Part shown: piece after piece, positions 34,215 to 43,533 of the stretch
How the letters are laid out: each line of letters opens with the position of its first letter
How positions within the stretch are numbered: position 1 is the first letter of the stretch
Source of the DNA: Brachybacterium sp. EE-P12
GTDB lineage: Bacteria; Actinomycetota; Actinomycetes; Actinomycetales; Dermabacteraceae
Assembly (NCBI RefSeq): GCF_003711805.1
Contig: NZ_QXCP01000005.1
Location: 186,001 to 250,000, forward strand
Length of the DNA: 64,000 nucleotides
Direction of reading: 5' to 3'
Position numbers and translations under genes: made by a program
The notes under the pieces: generated by a model
Databases searched by the model: none
What the model was told of the DNA's origin: nothing
The model's input: only the letters and a program-made list of their open reading frames with translations

Positions 34215-35234
34215 ATGACCCCCATCACCCACGATCTCGTCCTCGAGGTGCTCGAGGGATGCGCTTCGAGCGCCCTCGCGGAGGCGCGGGAGCTGGGACC
34301 GGTGCGCACCGTTGCGGCGACCGAGCTGCTGCTGCGCACGAGCGACCTCGACGCGGTGCGCTCCCTGCGCTGCACGGTCGCCGCCTCGACCGCCCTGACC
34401 GTCCCGGCGCGCAGGCCCCGCGAGCTGCTGGAGACCTCCGTGCAGCAGCGCCTGGCCGCAATGCTCGAGGAGCTGCGCCGCCAGCGCCCGCGCCAGGTCT
34501 TCCACGGGCTGCGCCTCGAGGCCGCCGGCGCCGGCAGCCCCGACATGCGCCGTCTCGCGGGCGCACTGGCCGAGCTCGCCGCTCTCCCGGTCGACGACGC
34601 CGACGGCGATCTCGTGGCCCGGGTGCGCCGCGGCGCCTCGCCGGGGACCTGGCAGGTGCTGCTGCGCACCACCCCGCGCCCCCTGGCGACCCGGGCCTGG
34701 CGCACGGTGGACTATCCCGGCGCCGTCAACGCCACGATCGCCGCGACGGTGCTGGACCTGCTGGACGTGCGCGCCGAGGACGCGGTGCTCGACATGACCT
34801 GCGGATCAGGGACCTTCCTCGTCGAGCAGCTGCACCGGGCGGCACCCGCTCGCGCCGTCGGCGTGGACCTCGAGCCCGCAGCGATCGAGGCGGCGCGCCG
34901 TCACCAGCGCGAGGCCCGACGACGCGGACGCATCGACTGGGTGACCGGCGACGTGCTCACCACGCCGCTCGAGGGAGGCTTCACCCGGATCCTCAGCAAC
35001 CCGCCGTGGGGCACGCTCCACGGCGAGCACGAGAGCAACGAGCGCCTGCTCGCCGACCTGCTCGCCCGGGCCGCGGAGCTCGCCGCGCCCGGCGCGCGCC
35101 TCGGCGTGCTCACCCACGAGATCAGCCGCATGCACCGCGTGCTCGAGCAGGACGCTGCCGGGTGGCGGCGCCTCGGCGAGCACCGCTTCTTCCAGAAGGG
35201 GCACCACCCCCGCCTGTTCCTGCTCGAGCGCTGA
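34215..35234 (+). CDS. SAM-dependent RNA methyltransferase, Trm14/RlmKL-like
   Basis: Protein of 339 residues. The N-terminal half (about 1-165) looks like an RNA-binding THUMP-related region with weak similarity. The C-terminal half is a Rossmann methyltransferase with VLDMTCGSGTFLVE as the SAM motif, VGVDLEP, and catalytic LSNPPWGTLHGE, the N-P-P-W form used by guanine-N2 and adenine-N6 methyltransferases. WRTVDYPGAVNATIAA corresponds to the linker of tRNA/rRNA guanine-N2 enzymes. The ATG has GGAGGGA upstream. The exact nucleotide modified is unknown. Confidence 0.85.
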   Translation: MTPITHDLVLEVLEGCASSALAEARELGPVRTVAATELLLRTSDLDAVRSLRCTVAASTALTVPARRPRELLETSVQQRLAAMLEELRRQRPRQVFHGLRLEAAGAGSPDMRRLAGALAELAALPVDDADGDLVARVRRGASPGTWQVLLRTTPRPLATRAWRTVDYPGAVNATIAATVLDLLDVRAEDAVLDMTCGSGTFLVEQLHRAAPARAVGVDLEPAAIEAARRHQREARRRGRIDWVTGDVLTTPLEGGFTRILSNPPWGTLHGEHESNERLLADLLARAAELAAPGARLGVLTHEISRMHRVLEQDAAGWRRLGEHRFFQKGHHPRLFLLER

Positions 35235-35273
35235 CCCCGTCGTGTCCGGAGGAGGATCCCGGGCCGGGACGCC

Positions 35274-35903
35274 TCAGAGGCCGCGCCGTCCTTCGGCGAG
35301 CGCCCGCCGGGCCGCCTCGTCCCCGTGGATCCGCACCCGGGCGACCTCGTCGCGGCCGGTCACCCACAGCAGCAGCTCGAGCGGCTCGCCGTGGACGCGC
35401 AGGCTCCCCTGGGCGCGGCGCGACCCGAGGCGCCGGCCGCCGAGCGGGGAGACGAGCGTGACCTCGGCGCGGATACGCATGGCCAGCGGCGCCATGAGGC
35501 CGGTGGCCCTCCATGCCGCCCGGTCCCGCTCAGGCTCCGATCGCCGCGGCTCCCAGCCGTCCTGCGCGCGGCGCAGGTCCTCGTGGTGGATCAGCAGCTC
35601 GGCCTGTCCGCTGAGCGCATCGAGCCGTCCGACGGGGGAGAGGGGGCCGGGTCCGCGCCGGAACCCCATCACCCGCTCCTCCCAGTCCAGGGCCCGCCAT
35701 CGTGCCTGCGCCTCGCGGGCCGCCCTCCCGAGGACACCGGGCAGGCGCGCGCCCAGCATGAGCTGGGGCGCGCTCTCGCGCTGCACGAGATGCTCCAGCA
35801 GGTCCTCGGCGTCCCAGCCGGGGAGGATCGTCGGCGCCTCGGGACCGAGCGAGAGGAAGCTCGCGGCGAACGCCTCGCGCTCCTCCGTGCGTGTCTCGCC
35901 CAT
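35274..35903 (-). CDS. TIGR03085-family DinB-like protein
   Basis: Protein of 209 residues of the mycothiol-dependent maleylpyruvate-isomerase-like/DinB fold. The N-terminal FLSLGPEAPTILPGWDAEDLLEHLVQRE is split by family signatures: GW followed by a helix with metal-ligand histidine (HLVQRE) and a later HHED. Actinobacterial TIGR03085 proteins are uncharacterised and probably use mycothiol or a metal. The ATG at 35903 lies 4 bases after the stop of the TIM-barrel isomerase, so the two may be cotranscribed. Confidence 0.82.
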   Translation of the reverse strand: MGETRTEEREAFAASFLSLGPEAPTILPGWDAEDLLEHLVQRESAPQLMLGARLPGVLGRAAREAQARWRALDWEERVMGFRRGPGPLSPVGRLDALSGQAELLIHHEDLRRAQDGWEPRRSEPERDRAAWRATGLMAPLAMRIRAEVTLVSPLGGRRLGSRRAQGSLRVHGEPLELLLWVTGRDEVARVRIHGDEAARRALAEGRRGL

Positions 35904-35907
35904 CGGC

Positions 35908-36909
35908 TCAGCCCTGGTTGCTGAAGGCGGCGTCGAAGGACTGCTCGGAGACCGGGTAGTCCAGGTCCCGCAGCAGCTCGAGCGCCTCCTTCGCGCCGTG
36001 GAGGCGGTCCATGCCCGCGTCCTCCCACTCGATGGAGATGGGCCCCTGGTATCCGATCGAGCGCAGCGCCCGGAAGGCCGCGTCCCACGGCACGTCACCG
36101 CGCCCGAAGGAGACGAAGTCCCAGCCGCGCCGCGGATCGCCCCACGGCAGGTGGGAGCCCAGGCGGGTGTTGCGCCCGGTGGTGCGCACGCGGATGTCCT
36201 TGCAGTCCACGTGGTAGATCCGGTCCGCGAAGTCGGTGATGAAGGAGACCGGGTCGATCTCCTGCCACATGAAGTGGGAGGGGTCCCAGTTCAGGCCGAA
36301 GGACTCCCGGTGGCCGATCGCCTCGAGGGTGCGCTGCGTGGTCCAGTAGTCGTAGGCGATCTCGGAGGGGTGGACCTCGTGGGCGAAGCGCACGCCGCAC
36401 TCCTCGAAGACGTCGAGGATCGGGTGCCAGCGGTCGGCGAAGTCCTGGTAGCCCTCGTCGATGACGTCCTGGCCGACGGGCGGGAACATCGCCACGTACT
36501 TCCAGGTCTTCGAGCCGGTGAAGCCGACCACGGTGTCCACGCCGAGCTTCTGCGCGAGGCGGGCGGTGTTCTTCATGTCCTCGGCGGCGCGCTGCCGCAC
36601 CCCCTCGGGGTCCCCGTCGCCCCAGACCTGGCTGCCGACGATCGCCTGATGGCGGAAGTCGATCGGGTCGTCGCAGATGGCCTGGCCCTTGAGGTGGTTG
36701 GAGATCGTCCACACCTTCAGCCCGTGCTTCTCGAGGATCCCGAGCCGCTCGGCGACGTACGCCTCGTCGTCCCAGCGGCTCGCGTCGAGGTGCTCGCCGG
36801 AGACGGCGATCTCGAGGCCGTCGTAGCCCCAGCCGGCCGCGAGCTCCGCGACCTCCTCGAGGGTCAGATCGGCCCACTGGCCGGTGAACAGGGTGTGCGG
36901 GTGCGCCAT
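35908..36909 (-). CDS. Sugar phosphate isomerase/epimerase (xylose isomerase-like TIM barrel)
   Basis: Protein of 333 residues with the AP-endonuclease-2/xylose-isomerase fold. Metal-ligand segments are visible: EVHPSE, NWDPSHF, HVDCKDI and SIEWED. Such proteins isomerise or epimerise sugars or inositol derivatives. AAGGAG lies upstream of the ATG. It is 34 bases after a Gfo/Idh oxidoreductase on the same strand, a frequent pairing in inositol and rare-sugar catabolism. Confidence 0.9.
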   Translation of the reverse strand: MAHPHTLFTGQWADLTLEEVAELAAGWGYDGLEIAVSGEHLDASRWDDEAYVAERLGILEKHGLKVWTISNHLKGQAICDDPIDFRHQAIVGSQVWGDGDPEGVRQRAAEDMKNTARLAQKLGVDTVVGFTGSKTWKYVAMFPPVGQDVIDEGYQDFADRWHPILDVFEECGVRFAHEVHPSEIAYDYWTTQRTLEAIGHRESFGLNWDPSHFMWQEIDPVSFITDFADRIYHVDCKDIRVRTTGRNTRLGSHLPWGDPRRGWDFVSFGRGDVPWDAAFRALRSIGYQGPISIEWEDAGMDRLHGAKEALELLRDLDYPVSEQSFDAAFSNQG

Positions 36910-36943
36910 GGCGGTGATGCTCCTTCTCGTCGGTGAGGGATGG

Positions 36944-38089
36944 TCAGAGGCGGACGGTGCTGCCGCCCGCCGCGTCGGAGTCGATGATCGCCTCGAGGAT
37001 GCGCTGCAGGGCCAGGCCGTCCTCGAAGTCGGGGGAGTAGGCGGCCGGGTCCCGGTCGGTGACGGCCAGCAGCAGGTCGCGGGCCTGGTTGGTGAAGGCG
37101 TTCTCCCAGCCCAGCACGTGCCCCTGCGGCCACCAGCCCTCGAGATAGGGGTGCTCCGGCTCGGTGACCACGATCCGGGTGAAGCCCTGCTCGGTCACGG
37201 GACGGGTCGCGTCCAGGAACCACAGCTCGTCGAGGCGCTCGAGGTCGAAGCGCAGGGCGCCGTCGGTGCCGTACACCTCGAGGCTCAGCTCGTTCTTCCG
37301 GCCGGTCGCCATGCGGCTCGCCTCGAGCGAGGCGATCGCGCCCCCGGAGAGCTCGAGGCTCGCCCAGGCGGCGTCGTCGACGGTGACGGGCTCGGGGCCG
37401 TCCGCGCCGGGACGCTCGGGGACCATGGTCGCGAGCCGGCCCCGCACGGCGGCGACGCTCTGACCGGTGACGAACTGGATCTGGTCGACGGCGTGGGAGC
37501 CGATGTCGCCCAGCGCCCCCGAGCCCGCGGTCTCCTTCCGCAGCCGCCAGGACATCCCCGCCTCGGCATCGACGAGCCAGTCCTGCAGATAGGAGGCGCG
37601 CACCTGGCGGATCTCGCCGAGCCGGCCGGCGGCGACGAGGTCGCGGGCATGGGCGAGGGCGGGCACGCGACGGTAGGTGTGCCCGAGCGCCGCCACCTGG
37701 CCCCGCTCGCGGGCGGCGCGCGCCGCCTCGACCATCCGCACGGCCTCGTCGGTGTCGTTCGCCAGCGGCTTCTCGCACAGCACGTGCTTGCCCGCCTCGA
37801 GCGCGGCGATCGCGATCTCGGCGTGCAGGAAGCCGGGGGTGCAGATGTCGACGATGTCGACGTCCTCGCGGGCGATCACCTCGCGCCAGTCGGTGGCGTG
37901 CTCCTGCCAGTCCAGGCGGCGAGCGGCCTGCGCGACTGCGGACTCGTCACGTCCCACCAGGACTCGCCGCTCGATCTCCGGGACGTCGAAGGCCGCGCCG
38001 ACGCTGCGCCAGGCCTGGGAGTGGGCGCGGCCCATGAACGCGTAGCCGATCAGGGCGATGCCGAGGGGACGGGCAGGGGACTCGGGCAC
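36944..38089 (-). CDS. Gfo/Idh/MocA-family oxidoreductase
   Basis: NAD(P)-dependent dehydrogenase of 381 residues. The nucleotide motif is GYAFMG at 15-20, CEKPLAND carries the catalytic lysine, and DIGSHAVDQIQF the conserved histidine region. Family members oxidise inositol, glucose derivatives or amino-sugars. The GTG at 38089 has AAGGAG 5 bases upstream. It is the first gene of a minus-strand pair with the TIM-barrel isomerase. An AT-richer patch (about 38163-38185, GGTCATAACACTATGCC) upstream likely holds the promoter. Confidence 0.92.
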   Translation of the reverse strand: MPESPARPLGIALIGYAFMGRAHSQAWRSVGAAFDVPEIERRVLVGRDESAVAQAARRLDWQEHATDWREVIAREDVDIVDICTPGFLHAEIAIAALEAGKHVLCEKPLANDTDEAVRMVEAARAARERGQVAALGHTYRRVPALAHARDLVAAGRLGEIRQVRASYLQDWLVDAEAGMSWRLRKETAGSGALGDIGSHAVDQIQFVTGQSVAAVRGRLATMVPERPGADGPEPVTVDDAAWASLELSGGAIASLEASRMATGRKNELSLEVYGTDGALRFDLERLDELWFLDATRPVTEQGFTRIVVTEPEHPYLEGWWPQGHVLGWENAFTNQARDLLLAVTDRDPAAYSPDFEDGLALQRILEAIIDSDAAGGSTVRL

Positions 38090-38233
38090 GGGCTCTCCTT
38101 CAGGACGTGTGTCGTGGCCGCACGGGCGGGCGTCCTCGGAGCACGGTCGCCGATGACGCCTGGGTCATAACACTATGCCGCTGATCACGCCCGCGCCAAG
38201 GAGCGGAGAGTCCGCCGGAGTCCGCGCATGCCG

Positions 38234-38239
38234 GACACT
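38234..38239 (+). promoter_or_regulatory. Leaderless-type -10 for the transglutaminase gene
   Basis: GACACT ends 6 bases before the ATG at 38246, with no ribosome site. It follows the pattern of other leaderless candidates here but with a weaker hexamer. Confidence 0.35.
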
Positions 38240-38245
38240 GGACGG

Positions 38246-39043
38246 ATGGAACGACACGTGCGCGCATGGATGAGGGCCGAGGTCCAGGAGAGGACGGACG
38301 TCGCGCTGCTCGTGGGCGTCTCGGACGCCCCCGCGGCGCGGGAGTCGCTCAGCGTGCGCATCGGCGGCGCGGAGCACCCGGTGACCGAGGCGCGCGACCG
38401 CTTCGGCAACAGGCTCCATCTCCTGCACGGTCTGCCCGGCGGGGAGGTCGAGATCGCCTACGACGCCCACGGCATCGCGCCTGCCTCTGCCCCGCGGGTG
38501 CTCGAGACGGACTCGGTGCTGCACCTGCGCCCCTCGCGCTACTGCGAGGTGGACGAGCTCGCGCACGTCGCAGAGGAGATCGTGGGGGAGCGGCAGGGCG
38601 GCGAGGCGCTCGACGCGGTCGTCGCCTGGGTGGCCGGGCATCTGCAGTACGTGCCGGGCTCGAGCACGATCACCGACTCGGCGCTCAGCACCTTCGCGGC
38701 CCGCCGCGGCGTGTGCCGCGACTACGCCCATCTCACGGCGACGCTGCTGCGCGCGGCCGGGATCCCGGCCCGCTGCTCCTCGGTGTACGCCCCGGGGCTG
38801 AGCCCGATGGACTTCCACCTGGTCGTCGAGGCGCTCGTCGAGGGGCGCTGGCTCGTGGCGGACGCGACGCATCTCGCGCCGCGTGCCTCGATGGTGCGGA
38901 TCGCGACCGGTCAGGACGCGGCCGACACCGCGTTCATGACGACCCTGGCCGGGGACGTGGCCCTCACGAGCATCCAGGTCACCGCGGTGGTGGATCCGGA
39001 GCTGCCGCTCGAGGACGCGGCCGAACGGCTCGAACTGCGCTGA
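38246..39043 (+). CDS. Transglutaminase-like protease-fold protein
   Basis: Cytoplasmic protein of 265 residues. An N-terminal beta domain (about 1-95) precedes the transglutaminase core with catalytic C157 (RRGVCRDYAH), H191 (MDFHLVVE) and D206 (VADATH). This arrangement matches bacterial transglutaminase-like proteins often paired with circularly permuted ATP-grasp genes, which are absent here. The ATG at 38246 is preferred to 38228 on leaderless spacing and conservation. It is convergent with the PAC2 gene. Confidence 0.88.
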   Translation: MERHVRAWMRAEVQERTDVALLVGVSDAPAARESLSVRIGGAEHPVTEARDRFGNRLHLLHGLPGGEVEIAYDAHGIAPASAPRVLETDSVLHLRPSRYCEVDELAHVAEEIVGERQGGEALDAVVAWVAGHLQYVPGSSTITDSALSTFAARRGVCRDYAHLTATLLRAAGIPARCSSVYAPGLSPMDFHLVVEALVEGRWLVADATHLAPRASMVRIATGQDAADTAFMTTLAGDVALTSIQVTAVVDPELPLEDAAERLELR

Positions 39044-39056
39044 GGGGCCCGCCCGC

Positions 39057-40016
39057 TCAGGTGCCCGTGGCCTCCGGACCGCCGGACCGCTCGGGCCCGC
39101 CGTCGCCCTCGGGCCCGCCGGGGTCCTGCCCGTCCTCGTCGCCGAAGCTCGCGAGATACTGCTCGACCTCGGCGGCGATGTCCTCGGCGCTCGGCACGAC
39201 GGAGCCCACGCCCGAGGTGATCATCTTGTCGAAGCGGTGCTCGAGTCCGGAGACCATCTCCTGCAGCGCCGGCTGCGCATCGATCTGCGCGGTGATCGCC
39301 TCGCGCACGGGGCCGGCCTGCGCCTCGAGCGCCTCGGCGGCGATGTGCGGCCCTCTCTCCTCGCCGACCGCGGCGAGCAGCGCGATCGCGGCATCGGGAT
39401 AGGACATCTCGTGGAGGTACTGGGGCACGTGCACCGTCAGCCCCACCACGTCGTGGCCGCCCTCGGCCAGCCGCATCGTGAGCAGGGCCGTGAAGGGGGC
39501 GCGCAGGCGGAAGGTGCCGGGCATGGTGCGTCGCACGGCGATGGTCTCGGGGTCCCCGGCGAAGCGGGTGACCGGCAGCTCCCGAGTGTGGGGGACCGGG
39601 GCGGGGAAGCCCTGCAGCAGCAGGGTGCGCTCGATGCCGAGCTGCTCGACCACGATCCGCAGCGCGCTCGCCACCCGCTCCCACTGGAAGGACGGCTCGG
39701 GCCCGTTGAGCAGGAAGAAGGTCTGTCCGTCCGCGTCGGTGACCTCGTGCAGCAGGATCTCGGGACGCTCGTAGTCCTCGAAGTGGTCCAGGCTCAGGGT
39801 CACCTCGGGGCGGCGCCCGGCGTAGTCGTGGACCTGATCCATGTCCAGGCGCCCCACGACGCGGCTCGAGAGGGTGTTGAGCAGGTGGTCGTCCAGCAGA
39901 CGCTGCGCATCGCCCGCATCGGTGAAGGCCCCGAGGGTGACCAGCAGCGTGCGGCCGTTGAGGGAGCGCGAGTCGACATGGCGCTCGTAGCTGAACAGGG
40001 ACGTCGGATCCATCAT
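39057..40016 (-). CDS. PAC2-family protein
   Basis: Protein of 319 residues of the PAC2 (proteasome-assembly-chaperone-like) family. LLQGFPAPVPHTRELPVT and HDVVGLTVHVPQYLHEMSYPDAA are typical. The last 45 residues are acidic and G/P/E-rich, probably disordered. Actinobacterial PAC2 proteins occur with or without proteasomes and have no proven role. No proteasome or Pup gene is in the window. Convergent with the transglutaminase gene. Confidence 0.85.
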   Translation of the reverse strand: MMDPTSLFSYERHVDSRSLNGRTLLVTLGAFTDAGDAQRLLDDHLLNTLSSRVVGRLDMDQVHDYAGRRPEVTLSLDHFEDYERPEILLHEVTDADGQTFFLLNGPEPSFQWERVASALRIVVEQLGIERTLLLQGFPAPVPHTRELPVTRFAGDPETIAVRRTMPGTFRLRAPFTALLTMRLAEGGHDVVGLTVHVPQYLHEMSYPDAAIALLAAVGEERGPHIAAEALEAQAGPVREAITAQIDAQPALQEMVSGLEHRFDKMITSGVGSVVPSAEDIAAEVEQYLASFGDEDGQDPGGPEGDGGPERSGGPEATGT

Positions 40017-40132
40017 GACCTCCGGGGCGACTGAGCGGCCGGTGCGGGCCGGCGCGGGGTGACCTCCTGGTCAACGGCCCGCCGCCGCGAACTATTCCGC
40101 CGCCGGCGGGGACGGGGGAGAGGTAGCGCACC

Positions 40133-40936
40133 TCACAGCAGCATCAGGACGGTGTCGGCCCCGAGGCGGAGCGCGAGCGCGCCGGTCACCACGAGGAACA
40201 CGAGGCGGACGAAGCGGGAGCCGAGACGCAGGGCGAGCCGTGCGCCCAGGAAGCCGCCGGTGAGGTTCGCGAGCGCGAGCACGGCGCCGAGCAGCCACCA
40301 CACCTGCCCCTGCAGGCCGAACACCGCCAGCGCCCCGAGGTTCGTGGTGAGGTTCGCGAGCTTCGCGTGGACGCTCGCCTCGAGGAAGCCGTAGCCCAGC
40401 AGCGCGACCATCGCGATGATGAAGAAGCTCCCGGTGCCAGGGCCGAGGATGCCGTCGTACACGCCGACCCCCGCGCCGATCGCGCCCGCCCGCAGCGCAT
40501 GGGAGCGGCCCTGGTGGCGCGGTGCATGCTCGAGCCCCATCGTCGGCCGCAGCAGCGTGTACGCGCCCACCGCCAGCAGCGCGACCAGCACGATGGGGGT
40601 CAGCCACGGCCTGGGGATCAGGCTCGCCATCGCGGCTCCGGCCGCGCTGCCGCCGAGCGCGCAGATGACCAGCGGCGCCGCGGTCGCCGCGACCGGCGTG
40701 ATGCGGCGCACATACGTCCAGGAGGAGACCGCCGTGCCGGCGGCGGAGGCGATCTTGTTCGTGCCCAGCACAGCCCCGCTCGAGGCGTCGGCGGGCATCG
40801 CGGTGAGCAGGGCGGGCAGCTGGATGAGACCGCCGCCGCCGACGACAGCGTCCACCCAGCCGGCCACGAACGCGGCGGCGACGAGCAGGACGAGGGTCAG
40901 GGCGGAGAGCTGGGTCAGCTCGGCGAGCAGCGGCAC
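40133..40936 (-). CDS. TauE/SafE-family membrane protein
   Basis: Integral membrane protein of 267 residues with eight hydrophobic helices and the two repeated halves typical of TauE/SafE (FVAGWVDAVVGGGGLIQLP and GVGVYDGILGPGTGSFF). The family exports or imports sulfite, sulfoacetate or other organosulfur anions. The GTG at 40936 is the likely start, but no strong ribosome site is visible. It is divergent from the ABC exporter. Confidence 0.9.
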   Translation of the reverse strand: MPLLAELTQLSALTLVLLVAAAFVAGWVDAVVGGGGLIQLPALLTAMPADASSGAVLGTNKIASAAGTAVSSWTYVRRITPVAATAAPLVICALGGSAAGAAMASLIPRPWLTPIVLVALLAVGAYTLLRPTMGLEHAPRHQGRSHALRAGAIGAGVGVYDGILGPGTGSFFIIAMVALLGYGFLEASVHAKLANLTTNLGALAVFGLQGQVWWLLGAVLALANLTGGFLGARLALRLGSRFVRLVFLVVTGALALRLGADTVLMLL

Positions 40937-41072
40937 CGCACCAGTGAACCATCACCCCGGCGAGCTCCGGGCGGCCGCGGCACAGGGTCTCGGGGCGTTG
41001 CCCCCGGGGAGGCGGGAGGGGACGCCCCCTGCCGGCCGCGGGGGCTCTCCGTACACTTCCACGACCAGCCGG

Positions 41073-41094
41073 TAACCCCTGGTCACGCGCTTGC
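41073..41094. promoter_or_regulatory. Possible operator upstream of the FtsX-type exporter
   Basis: GACCAG (41073-41078) and CTGGTC (41089-41094) form a 6-bp inverted repeat with a 10-base spacer, 56 bases before the permease start and near a TACCGT hexamer. It could bind a dimeric regulator of either divergent gene. Confidence 0.3.
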
Positions 41095-41149
41095 GCCGGC
41101 CCTACCGTGACGTTCGAGGCACCGCATCGGGCGGCGCGGAGGAGGCGGC

Positions 41150-43516
41150 GTGATGCTCATCAGGATGGCCCGGGCCGCGCTGCGCAGCGAGCGCTCCGTC
41201 CTCACGGTGCTCGGAGCGCTGCTGCTGCTCGCCGCGCTGCTGGCCTGCACCGGCGCGGCGCTCATGGCGCGGCTGTCCGGCGCGGGCGAGGAGCTGCTGG
41301 ACCGTGCCGACGCCCCCGACCTCGTCCAGATGCACGCCGGGGAGCTCGACGAGGAGGAGATCGACCGCTTCGCCGAGGGACGGCCCGAGGTTAGCGCGCA
41401 CCGGGTCGCACCCCTGCTTGGCATCGACGGCGCCGAGCTGCAGCTGGACGGCGAGAGCCAGGCCGGCAGCGTCCAGGAGATCTCGCTCGCCGTCCCCGAT
41501 CCCGAGCGCGACCTGATGCTCGTCGCCGAGGACGACAGCCCGCTGACCGAGGTCGAGCCCGGCACCGTCTGGCTGCCGGTCTTCCACCGGACCGAGCAGG
41601 GGATCCAGGTGGGCTCGACCCTCGTGATCACAGCGCCCGACGGATACCGCCTCGAGCTCACCGTGGCCGGCTTCGTGCGGGACTCGACGATGAACACGCC
41701 CATCGCCGGCTCCAAGCGGCTGGCCGTCGCCGCGCAGGACCTCGCCGCGGTCGCCGCGCACACCGGCACCTTCGAGCACCTGATCAGCTTCTGGGTCGAG
41801 GATCCCGCCACGGACATCGCCGCGCTGCGCACCGCCTACCAGACGCAGGGTCTGCCCTCGGCGGGCCCGCTCGTGGACCGCTCGGCCTTCGCCCTGTTCA
41901 CCGTGATCGCCGAGGGACTGGTCGCCTCGGTGGTGCTGCTCGCCGCAGCGCTCGTGCTGATGGTCGCCCTGCTGTGCCTCCGGCTCGCGCTGCGCACGGC
42001 GCTCGAGCGGGACCGCCGCGAGCTCGCGGTGATGAGCGTGATCGGGATCGCCGCCCGGGACCAGCGCCGCGTGCACCTGCTCGTGCACGGGGCCGTCGCC
42101 CTCGCTGCGAGCACGCTCGGGCTGCTCGGCGCGCTCGCTCTCGAACCGCTGCTCTCGGCCGGGCTGACCGCCTACGTGGGCGAACGGGGAGGGCCGCGCA
42201 TGGTGCTGGTGCCGGCCGCGGTCGCGGCGCTGCTCGTCGGGGCGGTGTGCGCGAGCGTCGAGCTGCAGCTGCGCCGGGTGCAGCGCACCGGGCCGCTCGC
42301 GGTGCTGCGCGGTGAGGGCAGGACCGGCACGCGGCCGGGCCGGCTGCGGCTGCACCGCTCGCCGCTGCCGGTCGGGATCAGCCTGGGGGTGATGGCGCTG
42401 CTGCGCCGCGGCGGCGGCACCGTGCTGCTGACCGGCGTGCTCGCCGTCTCGACGGTCCTGGTCATGCTCCCCTCCGCGGTCACGTCCACGCTCTCCTCCC
42501 CGCAGTTCTCCTCCTACCTGGGGCTCGGTGCCGAGCAGCTGCGCCTGGACATCCCGCACGCGGGGGCCGCCGACGAGGAGCGCTTCGCGCAGGCGCAGCG
42601 AGTGCTCGCCGAGGACCCCCGCGTCCAGGCGCACTCCGCCCGGGTGGCCACGCACCATCTGGTCACCGCGGCCGACGGGACACGGCTCGCGCTCCCGGTC
42701 ATCAGCGGCGACCACGTCGACGCCCCCGGCCGCCACGTCGAGGGTCGCAGCCCCCGGGAGCCGGATGAGATCGCCCTGTCGCTGCTCGCGGCGGACGAGG
42801 CCGGGGTCGGCGTCGGCGACCGGCTCGCCGTCGAGGTCGCCGGCCAGGAGCGGGCGCTGGAGGTCGTCGGGACGTACCAGGACCTCACCTATGGGGGCCT
42901 GACCGCCGAGGGTCGGCTGTCCACAGCGGGGGAGCAGGTGCTCTGGTACGTGCTCTCGGCGACGCCCGCCGCCGGCGAGCACCACGATGTCCTGGCCACG
43001 GAGCTCGCCGCCGCGCTCCCGGGCGTGCGGGTCTCCGACGCCGACGACCATCGCGAGCAGCTCCTGGGCCCCCTCGCCGAGCGGATGCGCATCGCCGCCG
43101 GAGGTGCGATCCTCGCGGGGCTCGCCCTCGCGGTGCTCCTGTCGGCGATGACCTCCCGTCTCTGGCTCGCCGCCGAGGCGGGACCGCTCGCGATCCGCAG
43201 CGCCCTCGGCGCCTCGCCCGCCTCGCTGCGCGCCCCGTACCTCACCCGGATGCTGCTCAGCCTCGCGGCGGGAGTGCTGCTCGGGACCGCCCTGACGCTC
43301 ACGGCCGGGCAGGGGCTGCTGAACCTGATGCTCGAGGGCATGTTCGGAGGGATCCAGCGGCTCTTCTCGGGCACCAGCCGGGTCCCGCTGCTCATCGACC
43401 CGCTCACCACCGCTCTCGCCCTGCCCCTCGCGCTCGTCGCAGCGGTGACGATCACGACCCTGCTCGTCTGCCGGCGGATCCGCACCGCCGACGTGCGCAC
43501 GCTGACCGCCGAGTGA
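41150..43516 (+). CDS. ABC transporter permease, FtsX/MacB type
   Basis: Membrane protein of 788 residues made of two FtsX-like units: helix 1, a periplasmic domain (about 45-250), three helices, then a second copy (about 430-788). It resembles LolE/MacB-type permeases that export lipoproteins, peptides or antibiotics from the outer face of the membrane. GTG 41150 and ATG 41153 are both possible, with GGAGGAGG upstream. The stop lies 17 bases before the partner ATPase. Confidence 0.9.
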   Translation: MMLIRMARAALRSERSVLTVLGALLLLAALLACTGAALMARLSGAGEELLDRADAPDLVQMHAGELDEEEIDRFAEGRPEVSAHRVAPLLGIDGAELQLDGESQAGSVQEISLAVPDPERDLMLVAEDDSPLTEVEPGTVWLPVFHRTEQGIQVGSTLVITAPDGYRLELTVAGFVRDSTMNTPIAGSKRLAVAAQDLAAVAAHTGTFEHLISFWVEDPATDIAALRTAYQTQGLPSAGPLVDRSAFALFTVIAEGLVASVVLLAAALVLMVALLCLRLALRTALERDRRELAVMSVIGIAARDQRRVHLLVHGAVALAASTLGLLGALALEPLLSAGLTAYVGERGGPRMVLVPAAVAALLVGAVCASVELQLRRVQRTGPLAVLRGEGRTGTRPGRLRLHRSPLPVGISLGVMALLRRGGGTVLLTGVLAVSTVLVMLPSAVTSTLSSPQFSSYLGLGAEQLRLDIPHAGAADEERFAQAQRVLAEDPRVQAHSARVATHHLVTAADGTRLALPVISGDHVDAPGRHVEGRSPREPDEIALSLLAADEAGVGVGDRLAVEVAGQERALEVVGTYQDLTYGGLTAEGRLSTAGEQVLWYVLSATPAAGEHHDVLATELAAALPGVRVSDADDHREQLLGPLAERMRIAAGGAILAGLALAVLLSAMTSRLWLAAEAGPLAIRSALGASPASLRAPYLTRMLLSLAAGVLLGTALTLTAGQGLLNLMLEGMFGGIQRLFSGTSRVPLLIDPLTTALALPLALVAAVTITTLLVCRRIRTADVRTLTAE

Positions 43517-43533
43517 CCCCGGAGGACCACGCC